The notes below the pieces were generated by a model. The model made no database searches. It was given only the letters and a program-made list of their open reading frames with translations, and was not told the origin of the DNA. Shown in pieces: positions 24,946 through 38,400 of a DNA stretch of 64,000 bases. The position numbers and the translations under genes are program-made. The first letter of the stretch is position 1. The number at the start of each line of letters is the position of its first letter. Where the stretch lies: NCBI GenBank assembly GCA_028455995.1, contig JABELC010000012.1, positions 1,116,001 through 1,180,000 of the forward strand, read 5' to 3'. Origin of the DNA: Scleromitrula shiraiana (lineage: Eukaryota > Ascomycota > Leotiomycetes > Helotiales > Sclerotiniaceae).

Positions 24946-25791
24946 ATGTCCAACTCCAACTCCAACTCCACACCCAACAACACCACCACCATCCCCCCCG
25001 CCCTCCTCACAGCCCTAACATCGCAAAGCCTCCCCCTCCCCTCCCCAACCTTCCTGCACCCGATCCTCACACCCCCCACCAACCTCACCCGACCACCCCC
25101 ACCGCTCCCCTCCCTCCTCGCAACAATAAAACACCGCCTCCTCTCGCTCCCTCTCACAACCCCCCTCCTCCTCTCCCCCAGCACGCACTCCCTCCCCCCC
25201 TCCCTCTGTTCTCCCTCCGCCGTATCAATAAAGGAGTTCGTGCTCGAGCACGACGTTCCCGTGCAGGTGCTCGATATTCTCGATCTAGGGCGCAGCGCAT
25301 CCGATGTGTTGGGACAGCTTGAGGCTGAGCGGTTGGGGGAGCGGAGGCGCGGGAGGAGAGAGGTTATTCGGGTTTCTGAAGATGAGTCTGGCGGTATGAA
25401 TATATATACTCCGGATACTGCGAACACAACTGCGAACACAACTGCGAACACAACAACAACAGCTCCAACACCCCACAGCAAAACCACAAGTCCCGGCCCC
25501 TTTAAACTGCACCTCCAAGACCACATCGGACAAACCATCAGCGGGATCACGCTCGACAAAGACGAGAAGATCGGGTATCCGCCGGTTATGAATATAGGCG
25601 CGAAGATTATGTTGAGGCGGGGGTGTGTGGTGGGACGGGGGATGGTGTTGATGAGGGGGGGGATGTATGTTGTTTTGGGGGGGCGGGTGGAGGGGTTAGA
25701 TGAGGGGTGGAGGGGGGGGTGGGAGGGGAGGGTCAGGGGGCGTGTGGAGGGGTTGAGACGGGATGGGAACAGGGAGGGGGAGGGGGAGTGA
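24946..25791 (+). CDS. RMI1: RMI1-like RecQ-mediated genome instability protein
   Basis: RMI1 is the OB-fold partner of the Sgs1/BLM helicase and topoisomerase III, the dissolvasome that removes double Holliday junctions. The single exon encodes 281 aa. The N-terminal part is low complexity (Ser/Asn, then Pro/Leu). The family signal is in the second half: the segment QDHIGQTISGITLDKDEKIG, then MNIGAKIMLRRGCVVGRGMV and the OB-fold strands MYVVLGGRVEGLDEGW. An in-frame 12-bp repeat (ACTGCGAACACA, three times, 25418-25453) gives Ala-Asn-Thr-Thr repeats. Base composition is extreme: the 5' third is C-rich and nearly G-poor, the 3' end is packed with G-runs. The assignment rests on motif recognition, with some divergence expected. 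Confidence 0.78.
   Translation: MSNSNSNSTPNNTTTIPPALLTALTSQSLPLPSPTFLHPILTPPTNLTRPPPPLPSLLATIKHRLLSLPLTTPLLLSPSTHSLPPSLCSPSAVSIKEFVLEHDVPVQVLDILDLGRSASDVLGQLEAERLGERRRGRREVIRVSEDESGGMNIYTPDTANTTANTTANTTTTAPTPHSKTTSPGPFKLHLQDHIGQTISGITLDKDEKIGYPPVMNIGAKIMLRRGCVVGRGMVLMRGGMYVVLGGRVEGLDEGWRGGWEGRVRGRVEGLRRDGNREGEGE
25712..25740 (+). other. G-quadruplex-like G-tract at 3' end of the RMI1-like gene
   Basis: Four or more runs of three or more G, separated by single or few bases, lie on the coding strand. This meets the usual sequence rule for an intramolecular quadruplex. Neighbouring G-runs extend from about 25615 to 25790. Confidence 0.75.
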
Positions 25792-26628
25792 AGAAGAGGT
25801 TGGGTGGGGTTTTATAGGGTTGGAGTTGAAGGGGGAGAATCGAATGGGAGGAAAGGGAAGAAAAGGAATGGATACACAACTTGGAATCAAGTGCATTCAT
25901 GATAATGCCATTTTATCCACCACATATCAGTTAAGGTCTAGAAGAGGATAAAAGGTGCAGGGAACACCCCAATCATTTCCTCAGGCCTCCTGGTCAGTTT
26001 AGTCTGGAACATGACATACAGGACAGCTTAGAGCGATTTCCGCCAGGTCAGATACGATATCAACGATACAAACGCACAGAACGAATAGCAAGCACGATGC
26101 ACAGTATTACAGCTCATCGCACAAATACATTGATAATGTATATATGGTATGAACTTTGAACGGTTGAAAAGGATAAAAAAATAGTAAAAATAAAATAAAA
26201 AAGAATCAGCTAAAATTTCGCAACATGATCTCATGTCTTCATAATTCCATCCCATCTGACAAAATCGAAATTGAGAAAAAAAAACTTATTCTTTCCTTCC
26301 ATGCCTTTCTGCTCTCTATCTGAAAAATCATCATCTCAGATGATATTTGCACCATCCATCAACTATGAAAACTTTCTCTTTAAAACCCCTTCTCCCATAC
26401 TCATATTTCATAACTTATCCAAATCCAATCATATGCAAATGTAATCTCTGTCATTATATGATGGGCTTCAAAAGCCCTCTTTTATACACAAGAATGGTGC
26501 ATCGCAAATGTGGGAATGTAAAATATTGCAAAATGCTCGTGAAAACCACTCCGATATCATTTCATAATTTATTTCTGAGACCAAATGAAAACTCCCCAAG
26601 ATTTACATGCCGAAAAATTGTTGCTAGT
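25792..26628. other. Convergent intergenic region
   Basis: The 3' flanks of the RMI1-like gene and the MAP kinase meet here. Several open frames exist antisense to the kinase tail, but none has independent coding evidence. Confidence 0.55.
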
Positions 26629-27910
26629 TTATCTCATAATCTCTTCAAAGATTAACGTTTTGAGTTGTTCCTTGGTAAGGTTATCCTTGTTTTTATCGAA
26701 ATCGAAGAACTCTTCTGGAATTGGGCTTGCAGTAGGTTCATCCTCGGGATCGTGGTATGGTTCCAAGTATGGATGCTTTAGTGCCTCTTCAACTGTGATT
26801 CTCTTGACTGGGTTGAAAGCAAGAAGTTTCTCTAGAAGATCTAATGCGAGATCTGAGGTCTTTGGGAACATAGTCTTGAATGGTACCTTCTTCTTGAATG
26901 GCAATGAACGGATGTATTCTCTTGCGCGACGGGACTTAATTCCATAGTAATCTTCCATTGTAGGTGTTCCGAGAACATCAAGAATGAGAGTGAGTTGATG
27001 ATGATCTAAAAATGATTAGTCATAAGTAGATATAGTGAATAAGAACATTACTTACAATCCTTTCCTGGGAATAGGGGTTTTCCGCTTAACATCTCAGCCA
27101 AGATACATCCGACAGACCATACATCAATAGCCTTGGTATATTCCTTGAAAGTCAACATGATTTCAGGTGCACGATACCATCTAGTTGCGACGTATTCAGT
27201 CATGAAACCTGAGTTATCTTCTTGTGAAGCGGCAGATCTAGCGAGTCCAAAATCGCAAACCTTGAGATCGCAATTGGCATTGAGTAACAAATTGGATGGT
27301 TTCAAATCTCTGTGTAGGACGTTGGCAGAATGCATTGCTTTCAAAGCTCGCAGAGTTTGGTAGATGAAGTATTGACAATGATCATCGGAAAGATCTTGAG
27401 TACGAATTACACGATGCATATCGGTTTCCATAAGTTCCTATTCCACATTAGAATATTTCAAAATTGAACCTGTGCTACAGCTTCCTTACCTGAATCAGGT
27501 AGACTTCGGTGAACGATTCATAGTTTCTGGGTTTCTGGATATCGAGGATAGAAATGATGTTCTCATGGTTGAAGTATCGTAGGAGCTTCATCTCACGCAG
27601 AGTCCGTAAACAAAACATGGAGTGGTCGAATGGAGTAATTTTCTTGATAGCGACTTTCTGTCCAGAGGGTTTATGTAAAGCGGAACTGTCGACCCAAAAC
27701 TATTAGTAAATGTTGAATAGCTTCAATTCCTTCTTCAATCCTCCAAGTGTGTTTATGGGTAGCATGTCACTCAGCGCAGCATAGGTGGGGTTCAACATAC
27801 CAAACAACACCATAAGCTCCCTCACCAACAACATCTTGGATATCGTATTGTTCGCTAACATTGAAAGAGATCTTTCGAGATCCCGAGGGATTGGGAGCAC
27901 GAGCTGCCAT
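26629..27910 (-). CDS. BMP1: Fus3/Kss1-type MAP kinase (Bmp1/Pmk1 orthologue)
   Basis: This is the terminal kinase of the Fus3/Kss1 cascade. In plant-associated ascomycetes this family controls surface sensing, penetration and growth. The exons on the minus strand are 27910-27801, 27685-27490, 27437-27056 and 27005-26629, with introns of 115, 52 and 50 nt. The product is 354 aa, normal for the family. Visible features: glycine loop GEGAYGVV, catalytic Lys about 51 in VAIKK, HRDLKPSN (144-151), DFGLARS (164-170), the dual-phosphorylation motif TEY (182-184), and the MAPK C-terminal extension. The N-terminus MAARAPNPSGSRKISFNV and the whole core match my recollection of leotiomycete Bmp1/Smk1, which supports the taxonomic call. 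The gene symbol follows Botrytis usage. Confidence 0.96.
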
Positions 27911-28462
27911 TTTGAGAATTTAGGTATACAAGAGCTGGATAATTGAATACTATGAAGAGAAGTTGAAGAAGGATGATTGAGAATTAACAATAACCTCGCA
28001 ACCACGATGTGAATTGAAGATGGATCAGATGGATCAGATGAATTGAATCGAAAGCGATGGTCGATGGTCGATGTTCGATGGTCGATGCAATAATTTTTGG
28101 AGTAGGTAGAAAGTGCAGAAGCTCAGGGAACTTTTCTTTGTTGTCGTTCGATCCGAATTTCAAAACCGTCGGATGTCAAAGCAAATTATCAAATAACCAA
28201 GGCCAGGTTGATTCACACCCTTTTGGAAAAAGTAGCTTCTAAATATCCTTTCAGAAGTAATAATAAGACTTTTTGATTTTTCTTCTTTTGTAAATTGATT
28301 GATATAGAGAAGCCAAATAACTTTGTATACAATTTGTATACAAAAGACAATGGTATCTAACTCAGAAGATGTTTTTTTAATGGTTCGTAAATTTGTATTG
28401 TATGGTAGATTTGTATCGTAATTGCTGTTTTTCGAAAAACACCGCACCCTTCTTGACGCTCG

Positions 28463-28490
28463 GTCCTGGGTCCTGGGTCCTGGGTCCTGG
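28463..28490. repeat. (GTCCTGG)4 7-bp tandem repeat
   Basis: Four exact consecutive units. Confidence 0.9.
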
Positions 28491-29506
28491 TGAATAGATG
28501 CTATTTTGTTGCAGATTTGGGTATTTTAGTTGAAAGAATATCGTAATTTCCAGTGGATAAATTCGTTGGAATGATGAATATGTTTAATAATAATAAGAAG
28601 GCTTCGTTGATAAAATCGTCAAATGCTCAGATAGATTGTTTATCTATTTAAAATATCCTAAAATTTGAAGAATATAGAATCATCAATCAGTATTCTTGTT
28701 CTGAACCTTTGATTCTTATTATTATTTTACAATACTGTATTCTTTTTGTACCGAAAAAAACTAAAAAAACTTTCTCTCTCTCCTATTACAACAGTTTGCA
28801 AGAAGCCAAAATTCAAAAAAGTCTTGATCATTTAAGAGGTATATATTATCTGATCATCTTATTCACTTCTTAATTACTGTTAGGAAAAATATATATGGTA
28901 CATACCTATCTGTCTATCTGTCTATCTTTGATCTCTATGTACAGGATTACAGGATAAGGTCTCAATTTTGGTACTGTAAGAAGAATTGTGTTGACTTTGA
29001 ATGGACAAGCAAGTAATTAGTAAGTGATCTCAGATTAAATAATAAATGAGAGGATATAAAAGTAGAATTTGATAAACTTCTTTAAAGGAAGAAGATTCAA
29101 ATATGAAGAAATCACAATGACTTGATCAAGAGAAAGCTACTATGAAGTTGAAATCTTCTTAAAATGTTATTGTTAAAGTAAAAGTAGAGATCTGGATGGA
29201 GGGGGGGGCGGGTTGTGATATGTGATATGTGGTATGTGGTATATGGTATGTGTTTAAAAAGTGGTGGTTTTTTAAAGGTCCTTTAAAAGAGGGGTGGTTG
29301 GAACCTTAGAAGAAAGCTTATATGAGTACGAAGACGAATTATAAGTAGTATGAGTAGTTATAATAAGTTATAAGTTATAAATTATAAGTTATTAGTAATT
29401 ATTAGTGGTCCAGGGTCGAGAGAAGTAAAGAGGGTTTGAATCCAAGTGAGAATTATTATTATAATTATTACTATAGTAGTAGTTATTACTAGGAAAGAAA
29501 GAAGTG

Positions 29507-29560
29507 GGGTGAGGTAAGGTGAGGTGAGGTGAGGTGAGGTGGGGTGGGGTGGGGTGGGGT
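29507..29560. repeat. (GGTGA)n grading into (GGGGT)n
   Basis: Consecutive 5-bp units, GGTGA first and then GGGGT after a single base change in the unit. Confidence 0.9.
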
Positions 29561-29642
29561 ATGATTTTTATTATTATTAGTGTCCATGTGTGTACGGGAA
29601 GTTCTGTTGTTAAACTTGAGTTGAATCCAAGTGAGAATTATT

Positions 29643-29712
29643 ATTAATAAATAATTATAATAATAAATAATTATAATAATAAATAATTATAATAATAAAT
29701 AATTATAATTAT
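29643..29712. repeat. 15-bp AT-rich tandem repeat
   Basis: The unit AATAAATAATTATAA recurs four to five times with little divergence. It is immediately preceded by TTGAATCCAAGTGAGAATTATTATTA, which also occurs near 29436, so this is a local duplication. Confidence 0.8.
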
Positions 29713-29986
29713 TAATGTCCCTTTAAAACTTCATCTATTCAACACTTGAGTACTGTATTTTATTATTATTAGAGCGGCAATATGATTAAACTCGAATGAA
29801 ATATTCTCTTGAGGATATGTATGATGATTTTACTATTTTAGTATATAGGTACATACATAGTAGGTAGGTAGAAAGATGTTGATGCATTCAAGATTCAATA
29901 TATTTTATAGAATACGAAGTAGTGAGTTGTTAATAGATGGGGAAAAGTAAGAGCGAGATGACTGGGAAATAGATGGACTACTGGAC

Positions 29987-30026
<40 letters not shown>

Positions 30027-31995
30027 TACTATTGTTACTATTATTACTATTATTACTACTGTAGGTAAGTTATACTCCCACATGGTGAAAGCTTCACAGC
30101 AAACCAATTCAAATGGACCCCACTCACCATTTTTAAAGACCTCTCACCCCGACGTCTACTGCCCGAGAAACCTCGCACTAATAATAATAATAAGTCCATA
30201 CAAGTCCTTATTTTGTACACTTCTAAACTTTCTCGGCTTCTCTAAGCGCCCAACAAGGAATCTCATCAACCTTCTTTTCTTGCCACCAACAACAACAGCA
30301 ACAACAACAACGTCAAGTTACTGCCCGAGTGTACTGAACGATAATAATATACCTTACATACCTATCTGGGTATGAAGTAAGAGGAGAGAAAACTGGTTCA
30401 TGCGCCTGTTTCACACCATACAGAGTATTGTTTCGACCGGGTACCGCACTGGAAATGTGACACACGAGATTCAAATACTCTTGACCAATTAAGGCAGCCA
30501 ATTAGCAGTAGATTTTTTTCATACTTCACATTGCACACTTACAACATCGTACCTGCGTTGCATATCACATCAAATCACGTCAACGGTCATTAACCTCGTA
30601 CAGAGCTGTCTTTAAAAGAATCGCTTGTGCGAATTATAATGATTACTATAGAGTTAATCCGATACAGCATATAACTTATCCAACATCGCCGTATACGATC
30701 TCGACGATTATACATACAATACAACTTGAGCTTTCATATTCAAAATCTTAAGTTAAATAAGATCTTACCTACCTTAACCGTTCCTAAAACCCTGGAACCA
30801 GTTTATAGCGGATAACATTTTCCCGGTACACTTACTAACCATCAACCATCAACTATCAAACAAACACCAAGATTCAGATAGATTACCTTACAACCGCCGA
30901 CCAAACCATCCTAGCTACCTGCTAAAGGCTGAATCCTATTCCTACCGTGAATGCTTATACCGGCCAGGATATGTCATTCTTTGTCATCATTCAATATGAG
31001 TATTATTATTACATACACTCACTACTCATGTATGTATCTATTTCCACATACCGATACACCGAAATATAGAGCTAAAAATAATACAAAATAACCGCCCACG
31101 ATGGAATATATCGAGTTCATAAATCTTACCTACATAGATATACGTCAAACCTAAGCAGATCTCAAACAAAATCTAGATACCAACATCATAATATTCTAAT
31201 TCATAAAAGCTTACTTACACATCCATTATAGACCCATACCCATCCCAACCAACCTAAATCTTATCTCAAGAATCAAGATCCCCATCCGCATAAAAACTAA
31301 GCAAAACCTTACTAAAATCCGGCATTCCTTCCCATTCCTTTCCTTTCCTTTCCTTTTCCTTCCCTACCTATATCATATATCATATATAATTCCATCGTAA
31401 TTCCAGATCACCTACCAGTATCTTGTCTCCCCTCTTCTATTTAATAGCATTATCATCAACCCCGAACAATCTATTGTAAAACTTAGAAATTATCATCTTA
31501 TTATTTCCCTCCTCCCCTGAATTTGACGTGGGAACTATGATGCTGTAGTTCTGTTCGAGCTTGCTTGGTTGGTTTTCTTTCTTTTTCTTTTCTTTTTTTC
31601 TATGTATGTATGTATATATGTATGGATGGATGTATGTATGAATAGATGGATGGATAGATAGATCGAACGTTTTGGTACATCACCTCCCTACCTACCTATC
31701 TACCTGTCTACCTACCTACCTAGCTATACTCTATAGTAAAAATAACTCTAACGCTATACCAATCTACTTATCATATACCACCATACCAATATATCCATAC
31801 TCACATAATATAACAAAACATAACACAACACAAAACAATACATTTTCCCCATCTAAAACCATAGATAAATAAACAGCCAAATTTATAAATAACACTAATA
31901 CCAATACCAATACTAACTAATACTAACTAACGACAATTAAATAAAACAAATCAAAATATTGTCTTCTTACAGTAATCACCATGTTCCAGCAGTTT

Positions 31996-32031
31996 CATTC
32001 ATTCATTCATTCATTCATTCATTCATTCATT
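31996..32031. repeat. (CATT)n tetranucleotide microsatellite
   Basis: Nine consecutive ATTC/CATT units. Confidence 0.95.
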
Positions 32032-32406
32032 AGTATTATTAAATAATCTGATAATTTTTTTTTATTCTAGTATTGAAAATTTATTGCGTTGTGTTGTAGA
32101 TGAGAGATAATGATGTTATTTGTAGATGGAGTTTTAGTTTTTGTTTCTGTTTTTTTTTTTTGTGGATGGTGGTTTGGATATTTATAAAGTGATGAATGGA
32201 TGGATGGATGGATGAATGAATGAATTATAGAAGTAATAAACCATCAACACGCACCCTATCCATCCATGCACACATGTTTATAAAACCAAAGCTAAAGCTA
32301 AAGCTAAAACCAAAACCAAAGAAAACCCGCAATGAATACCCCAGTAGAAAGCAATATCAATATCATGAATCTTCCAATCCCAGCCCCTTCCATTCCCTCT
32401 ACCAAA

Positions 32407-34805
32407 TCACATAACCGAACATCTACTCAACTGATCATAATACCCCTCCTCTTCCTCCTTCCCCAACTTCATATTCTGCCTCCTCATGACCCCCGTCACC
32501 TTAATCTCCTGTTCCCCCTCCGCATGCCACCACCTCAATTTCTGAATGTGCGCCCCCTCCCCCTCATCATCATCATCATCCGTACTAATCGTCCACTTCC
32601 CCGCACTAACCTCGACGCTGCACTGATCCTTCGGGAAATGGTATTCCGGGAGGAAGATTTCCGTCGGCGTGTTTTCCGACCCGGCGCTCGACGCATGCAG
32701 TCGGAACGTGAAGACGCAATTTCGGAGATCGAAACCGTAATGTAGGATTCTACCCACGGTGAAGAGAGGGGACGGACGCACGTAGGCTTCGGCGGCGCGG
32801 TAGCCGGGGGCATTGGTAAGTTCAGGGGGGGAATCAGTTGGGGTGGATGAGATCGAGGGGGTTTTGAGTTTGGCTTTTAAGTTACCTGGGTTTACTGTGG
32901 ACTCATCTGAGTATTCTTTTTTGGTTGCCGTTGCGGCGGCGTTTTCGACGAGTGAGATGGTGGATGAGGTTTTCGGAGTGGAAGGGTTGGGTGGGAGTGG
33001 GAGGGGGAGATCGTCGAGTGAGAATATGGAGAGATCTTCGCCGTTCCATTGGTCCCCTAGGGAATGTTTGTTCTGTGAGGAGTTAGTTGCGTTCGGATGC
33101 TAGAATTTGCTTTCATTTACCTCGCACATATATAACCAGAGGGTATATCCGGCCATCGAACTTCCTTCTACAGCAAAATGGTTTGCGTCCATGGCTCCTG
33201 CTTGGCTCGAGTAATCACCTGTTTTGTATGCATACTTATCATCCATATCATAAGGGATTCCAAACTCGGTCAAAACGCAAGGATGGTTGCCCATATAGTC
33301 CTGGCCCTCCTTTCTAATAGCCGAAAGCTGGTCACGGAAACAATTTCTAATTGCAGTCTCTCCAATTTTCAATGCAAAAGCAGGAGTTAAATATCGACCT
33401 CGTAGAATGCCAAAGACATCAACGTTCCAATACCGATTCCATTTCTTCGTCATGAGTGTGACTCCATCGTAGTAGTGAGGTGCATAGACCATCAGAGGAT
33501 CATCGTCCTTGGTGCCTTTAATTGAAGGAGGGATCTCCAACACAGGTGGTTGGCAGAAAAGTATTGAATCTTTATGATGAGATCTAATCGCATCTCTATG
33601 TTTTCGATAATAATCCATGTAATATGTATTCGTAAACTCTTCGTAAGTTATGACTTGGCCAGTCCGAGGATTCTTGCTAAAATAATTTTTCTTCAATAAG
33701 GTATCTGTTGCTGGATCCCATACTCCATGCTGTGCCCAAATGCATTCACCAAGTTTCCATCCCGGATCTCGTTTATAGCTATACCTCGACTCATCATAAT
33801 CTGCTGGTAACCATGCGCTCTCTCCTTGTGGATCAACAAGCGTCTTACCAGATTTGTAGGGCCCCATACCGCCAAACTCCCAAGTATCTATTTCGCAGGC
33901 CCTCCCAGATCCAGTCAAAATGGCTTGCCATGCAGTGGGAGATGTTCCCTTTTGTAGCTTCTGCTCGCTCGGAATTGCCGAAATATCGGACCAGCCGACA
34001 TGACCTCGATTCGGCTCATTCATGCTTTCCCAACCGATTACCACTTCATTCTCGAGGTCCCCAGCTTCGTGTATTCGCTGTGCAAGATGAGCGCAAGCAT
34101 TGATGAAATGTTCTTGCAGATAATCCTGAATATTCTTTCCGTCTATGATACATTTCGGGGCAAAGTCTCTTCCGGCAAAGAAAAATGTGAATATGGTTTG
34201 GACTGCTAGGCGGGTATAATTCGTAGACCAAATCATTTTAGGGAAGTTTTCTGGCTCTGGATATGTGTTATGTACAATTGCTGCTTCCGTCGCAGCAAAA
34301 CTCTGAGGGTTGAGGCCGCATGCATAGACAGTCCACATAGGGGCACCAGATCCTCCTGTAAATCTCGACCACTACATCGTTAGTTTAATGAAAAGGGCAG
34401 TTGTGTTTACATAGTACTTACAACATCCTGATGTGGATCCATAAATATGTAGAATCCATAGCTTCTTGCCAACCTCAATATCTCAATGGTATGCTGAATC
34501 CACTCCTCATCATATATACCCGGTCCTGCCGACTCTATTGCCTCCCATGTAAAGATATATCTTATCGTATTATAACCCCAACGCTTCAATCGTGAAAAAT
34601 GAATATGAGCATCTTCTTTAGGAAATGGACGAGCATGAAAGTCGACATGATCTCCGTTGAAAAAGTCCTTCGCAATATGGGAGGGTTGATCTGGATTACT
34701 GGGGTATTTAGCATCTCCGGCTACATTGATTCCACGAAGAGTAACTTCGCGGCCATGTGAGTCCTGGAAAAGGCCATTCTCGATGGTAAGTCGAAGTGGT
34801 GCCAT
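32407..34805 (-). CDS. EGH1: GH5 steryl-beta-glucosidase / endoglycoceramidase-related (Egh1/EGCrP2 type)
   Basis: This family hydrolyses ergosteryl beta-glucoside, and related enzymes act on glucosylceramide, in sterol and sphingolipid turnover. The exons on the minus strand are 34805-34422, 34371-33121 and 33072-32407, with introns of 50 and 48 nt. The product is 766 aa, nearly the yeast Egh1 length. Exon 1 carries the family start (GREVTLRGINVAGDAKYP). The acid/base Glu lies in WESMNEPN (about 247) and the nucleophile Glu in LTEFGIPYD (about 497). DPHQDVWSRFTGGSGAP spans the first splice. After a Pro/Ser/Thr-rich linker, a C-terminal domain ends near HAEGEQEIKVTGVM. No signal peptide is visible, which fits the cytosolic enzymes of this group. 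The gene is divergent from SKI3 across 597 bp. Confidence 0.92.
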
Positions 34806-35402
34806 TATGAAAATACTTTGTGATAATTGAGTAAGGTATAAAATTAGTTGACTCGAATGAGGAAGATATACTAGCAGATTGGTTATACCAAACTTGAGAC
34901 AATCTTGATAGCAAGGTCTTGATCGTTATCAATGACGCTCGTTTGATAATGATCTTGTATCGGCCATGCTATTCTATAAATATCAGAGGGAAGAATCAAT
35001 GAAATAAAATTCTTAGGAAATAATGGGAATTTGAGTATCTTGTAAGTATTATATTTAGTATGCTAATAAGTAGGGTATTTATCAAGACCGCGTATACGTA
35101 TTCGGGTTCATTAATCAGTCAGTTAGAAAATAACGGGTAAGAGAACTAACTTCCAAGGCGGCGGACCTTCCAGGGGTATTGACTTTCCAATCTCCCCTGT
35201 ATATCGGGCTATATATTATCCGAAGATTCTACCCCACGAGGCTGTCTATTTACAGTACTTTCATATATGCATCATTGAAACCATACAGATCTGTAAATTA
35301 CAATCAACTCTTTTCACTGAATTCTCGCTGATACAGGGAGTTCTTCTTTGCAAATTTTTGCTTATTGATAACTATGCCCGTTGCCTCAGTCAGTATTAAA
35401 TC
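34806..35402. promoter_or_regulatory. Shared divergent promoter region of EGH1 and SKI3
   Basis: This 597-bp spacer separates two start codons facing apart, so it must hold both promoters and leaders. No individual element is distinctive enough to name. Confidence 0.6.
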
Positions 35403-38400
35403 ATGTCAGGATCTAAGGCAGCGTTGAAGGCCATAAATGCTGCCGTGCAATCACGAAAATATGATGAAGCTATTGAGCAAGCCAAAACACTTTTAAATAG
35501 TGATCCTAAAAGTTATCAGGCGTGAGTATAACTGTTCCGACTAGTGAATAGTTTCCAGCTTTAGATCTAAGTTTTAACAATACTTAGGAACATTTTCTTG
35601 GGATTTGCTTATGATAAACTAAACAAATATGTCGAAGCGGAGGCCGCCTACAATGCTGCAACCAAGATCAAGGAAGGGGAGCCTCAAGCATGGCAAGGCC
35701 TTATCAAGCTGTGTGAAAAGCAGGGCTCTAGTAGAGTTGATCAATATCAGACCGCGGCATTACAATTAGCTCAAATTTACCAGACTCAGGACGATAAATA
35801 TAAATGTCAGGATGTCATTGATAAGTTTCTGGAATTTGCTAAAAGTCAGGGCACACGCTTGCAACATAGGAAAGCTTTAGAGCTTGTGTTACCTGAGAGC
35901 CCACTCTACGATTATCTCGAAGGCCGTATACCGCATCCAGCACATACATACCAGATTATAGCACAAATCACAGATTTTGAGGAAAAGGAACGAATAAATA
36001 AGGAGATTGGAGAGCGTAGAACCAGGCTAGGGGCTAAAATTGCCAATGTGACAACTGAGGTCAAACGAGAAGTTCTCAAAGATAGTGACTTGGAGAATAT
36101 ATACGAGAAAGTCATAGACTGGAGCAACGACGATGAAGTGCGTCGACAATACGAAGAGAAACTTGTCCAAAGATGTCTGGAAACCCTGATCATTCTGCCA
36201 CCAGGAGATTCCAAGACGGAAAAGCATGCCAAAGTCTTGAAGCTAGCGACAGACATGGTCATAATAAAGCATCCTTTCAAACTGGCCTGGGACATTGCTA
36301 TTGAATGGAAAGACCTAGAATATGTACAAAGTCTGGATATAAACATTCTTCGAGAATACATAACATTCTTCCCTACAAGTGGTCTAGCTCAGGTCTTACG
36401 AGGCTTCATTTCCAGTGAGATTTCACCGTTTCCAGCTCCACCTCCTACCCCTCCTACCCCTGCTATAGCCGAAGACGAAAGTGAGGACGATGACGAGGAT
36501 GGAGGAGCTGCATTAGATGGACCACTACTTCCAGAAGATCGTTTGCTTCTCATGACCGAGGGTATATCAAACGCTCCGAGCTCTATCTTAGCTCATAGAC
36601 TTATGGGTGAATATTATCAATTTCTCGACGAGCACGAAAGCGTCGTAGAGCTCATGCGAAACGCAAATAGACTTGCATTAGATGAGTCAAGTAAGATTGG
36701 CACTAGTTTTAAGAACGCATCCCTATCCTTCACTGCGCTTCTAGGTACTGCTCTTGTATTCTATCAGTCGCCAAAAAATCATCCAGAAGCAAAGGCTCTC
36801 TTTGATGGACTGCTCCGTGAAGATCCAACTTCGACACCAGCTATGATAGGCATTGGTTTGATATATGAAGAAGAAGATGATTATCCCTCTGCCATAGACT
36901 TTTTAGGGCGTGCTTTGGAACGAGATCCAACCAATGTTCGTGTTAAAGCTGAAGCTGCATGGGTTAAGGCACTTAATGGTGACTATGTACGTGGACGCGA
37001 TGAACTTGAAGAGTGTCTACCAGAAATAGACGCCAAAGACTTGAAATCCCGAGATTTGTTAGCACAAACACAATATCGCGTGGGTGTCTGTCTTTGGAAT
37101 ATCGACACTTCAAAAGCGGCACGAAAAGATAGGAGCGGAGCGTACTCTTATTTCTTAGCAGCCCTAAAAAGCAACCTTAATTTTGCTCCAGCGTATACTA
37201 GTCTTGGTATTTTCTATGCAGACTATTTAAAAGACAAAAAGAGGTCTCGCAAGTGTTTCCAAAAGGCCTTTGAGCTTTCGCCATCAGAGATAGAAGCTGC
37301 TGAGCGCTTGGCTCGAATTTTCGCTGGTCAGGGTGAATGGGAGTTAGTTGAAGTGGTAGCTCAACGAGTAGTTGAGTCCGGAAAGGTCAGACCTGCTCCT
37401 GGCTCTAAGAAGAAGGGTATTAGCTGGCCATTTGCTGCACTTGGAGTCGCCGAATTGAACAAGCAGGACTACGCAAAGAGTGTCGTTTCTTTTCAATCTG
37501 CATTGCGTATAAATTCGTCCGATTACCACTCTTGGGTTGGCCTCGGTGAAAGTTATCATAATTCTGGACGTTATATTGCTGCAACGAAGGCATTTCAGCA
37601 TGCTGAACAATTCGAGCAGGAAGTAGAAAGACGTCAAGACGGCGAGACCTGGTTTGCAAAACATATGCTTGCAAATGTCAAGCGAGAATTGGGAGATTTT
37701 GATGATGCTATTGAACGCTACATGGCTGTGCTTAAGGATCGCCCTTCAGAATTTGGTGTTTCCATGGCCTTGATTCAGACTTTAGTTGATAGCGCTTGGG
37801 ATAGCATTGAGAAAGGTTTATTTGGGCAAGCTTCTCAACGTGCTACAGACACCATTGAAGTCGCTTGTCAAATCGCAGAAACCAGAACTGATGCCTTTAA
37901 CCTCTGGCGAGCGGTTGGAGACGCCTGCGCTGTCTACTCCTGGGTTCAAAGCCGTATAGCCGAGTTTCCGGCTAAGAAGATCGAAAAACTAATTCAGATT
38001 GACGTAAAAGATGCGTATGACGTCTTTGCGGATGTCGATGGGGTGTCTGTTGATGTGGTTCTCGCCAAGGGGTTGTATCCTGCAGACGAACAAGATGGAC
38101 TGTATTTAACACGGTGTTTACACGCGGCAATATTAGCCCACAAACGTGCTATTTATGCTTCATCTCATGATATACATGCTCAAGCTGTTGCTTATTACAA
38201 TCTAGGCTGGATAGAGCATCGTGCCCATGTGTGCTTGCGTGCCGGTCTAAAGAAGAAATCAACACGCAATCTGAAAACTGCAGTGCGCTGCTTCAAGAGG
38301 GCTATAGAATTAGAAGCCGGAAATTCTGAATTCTGGAATGCACTGGGTATCGTTACTAGCGAGCTAAATCCGAAGGTAGCACAGCATTCTTTCGTTCGAA

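Larger units (their letters stand above)
27911..32406. other. Long gene-poor region with simple repeats
   Basis: This covers 4.5 kb between the MAP kinase start and the EGH1-like gene's 3' end. The left edge (27911-28150) is the kinase promoter and leader. Repeats include GTCCTGG x4 (28463-28490), GGTGA/GGGGT pentamers (29507-29560), a 15-bp AT unit (29643-29712), ATT runs near 29985-30060, and CATT (31996-32031). No supportable gene, tRNA or mobile element was seen. Confidence 0.55.

Noticed and set aside
33708..34103. Plus-strand frames opposite the EGH1-like gene
   Set aside because: They are antisense shadows of a well-supported GH5 exon.
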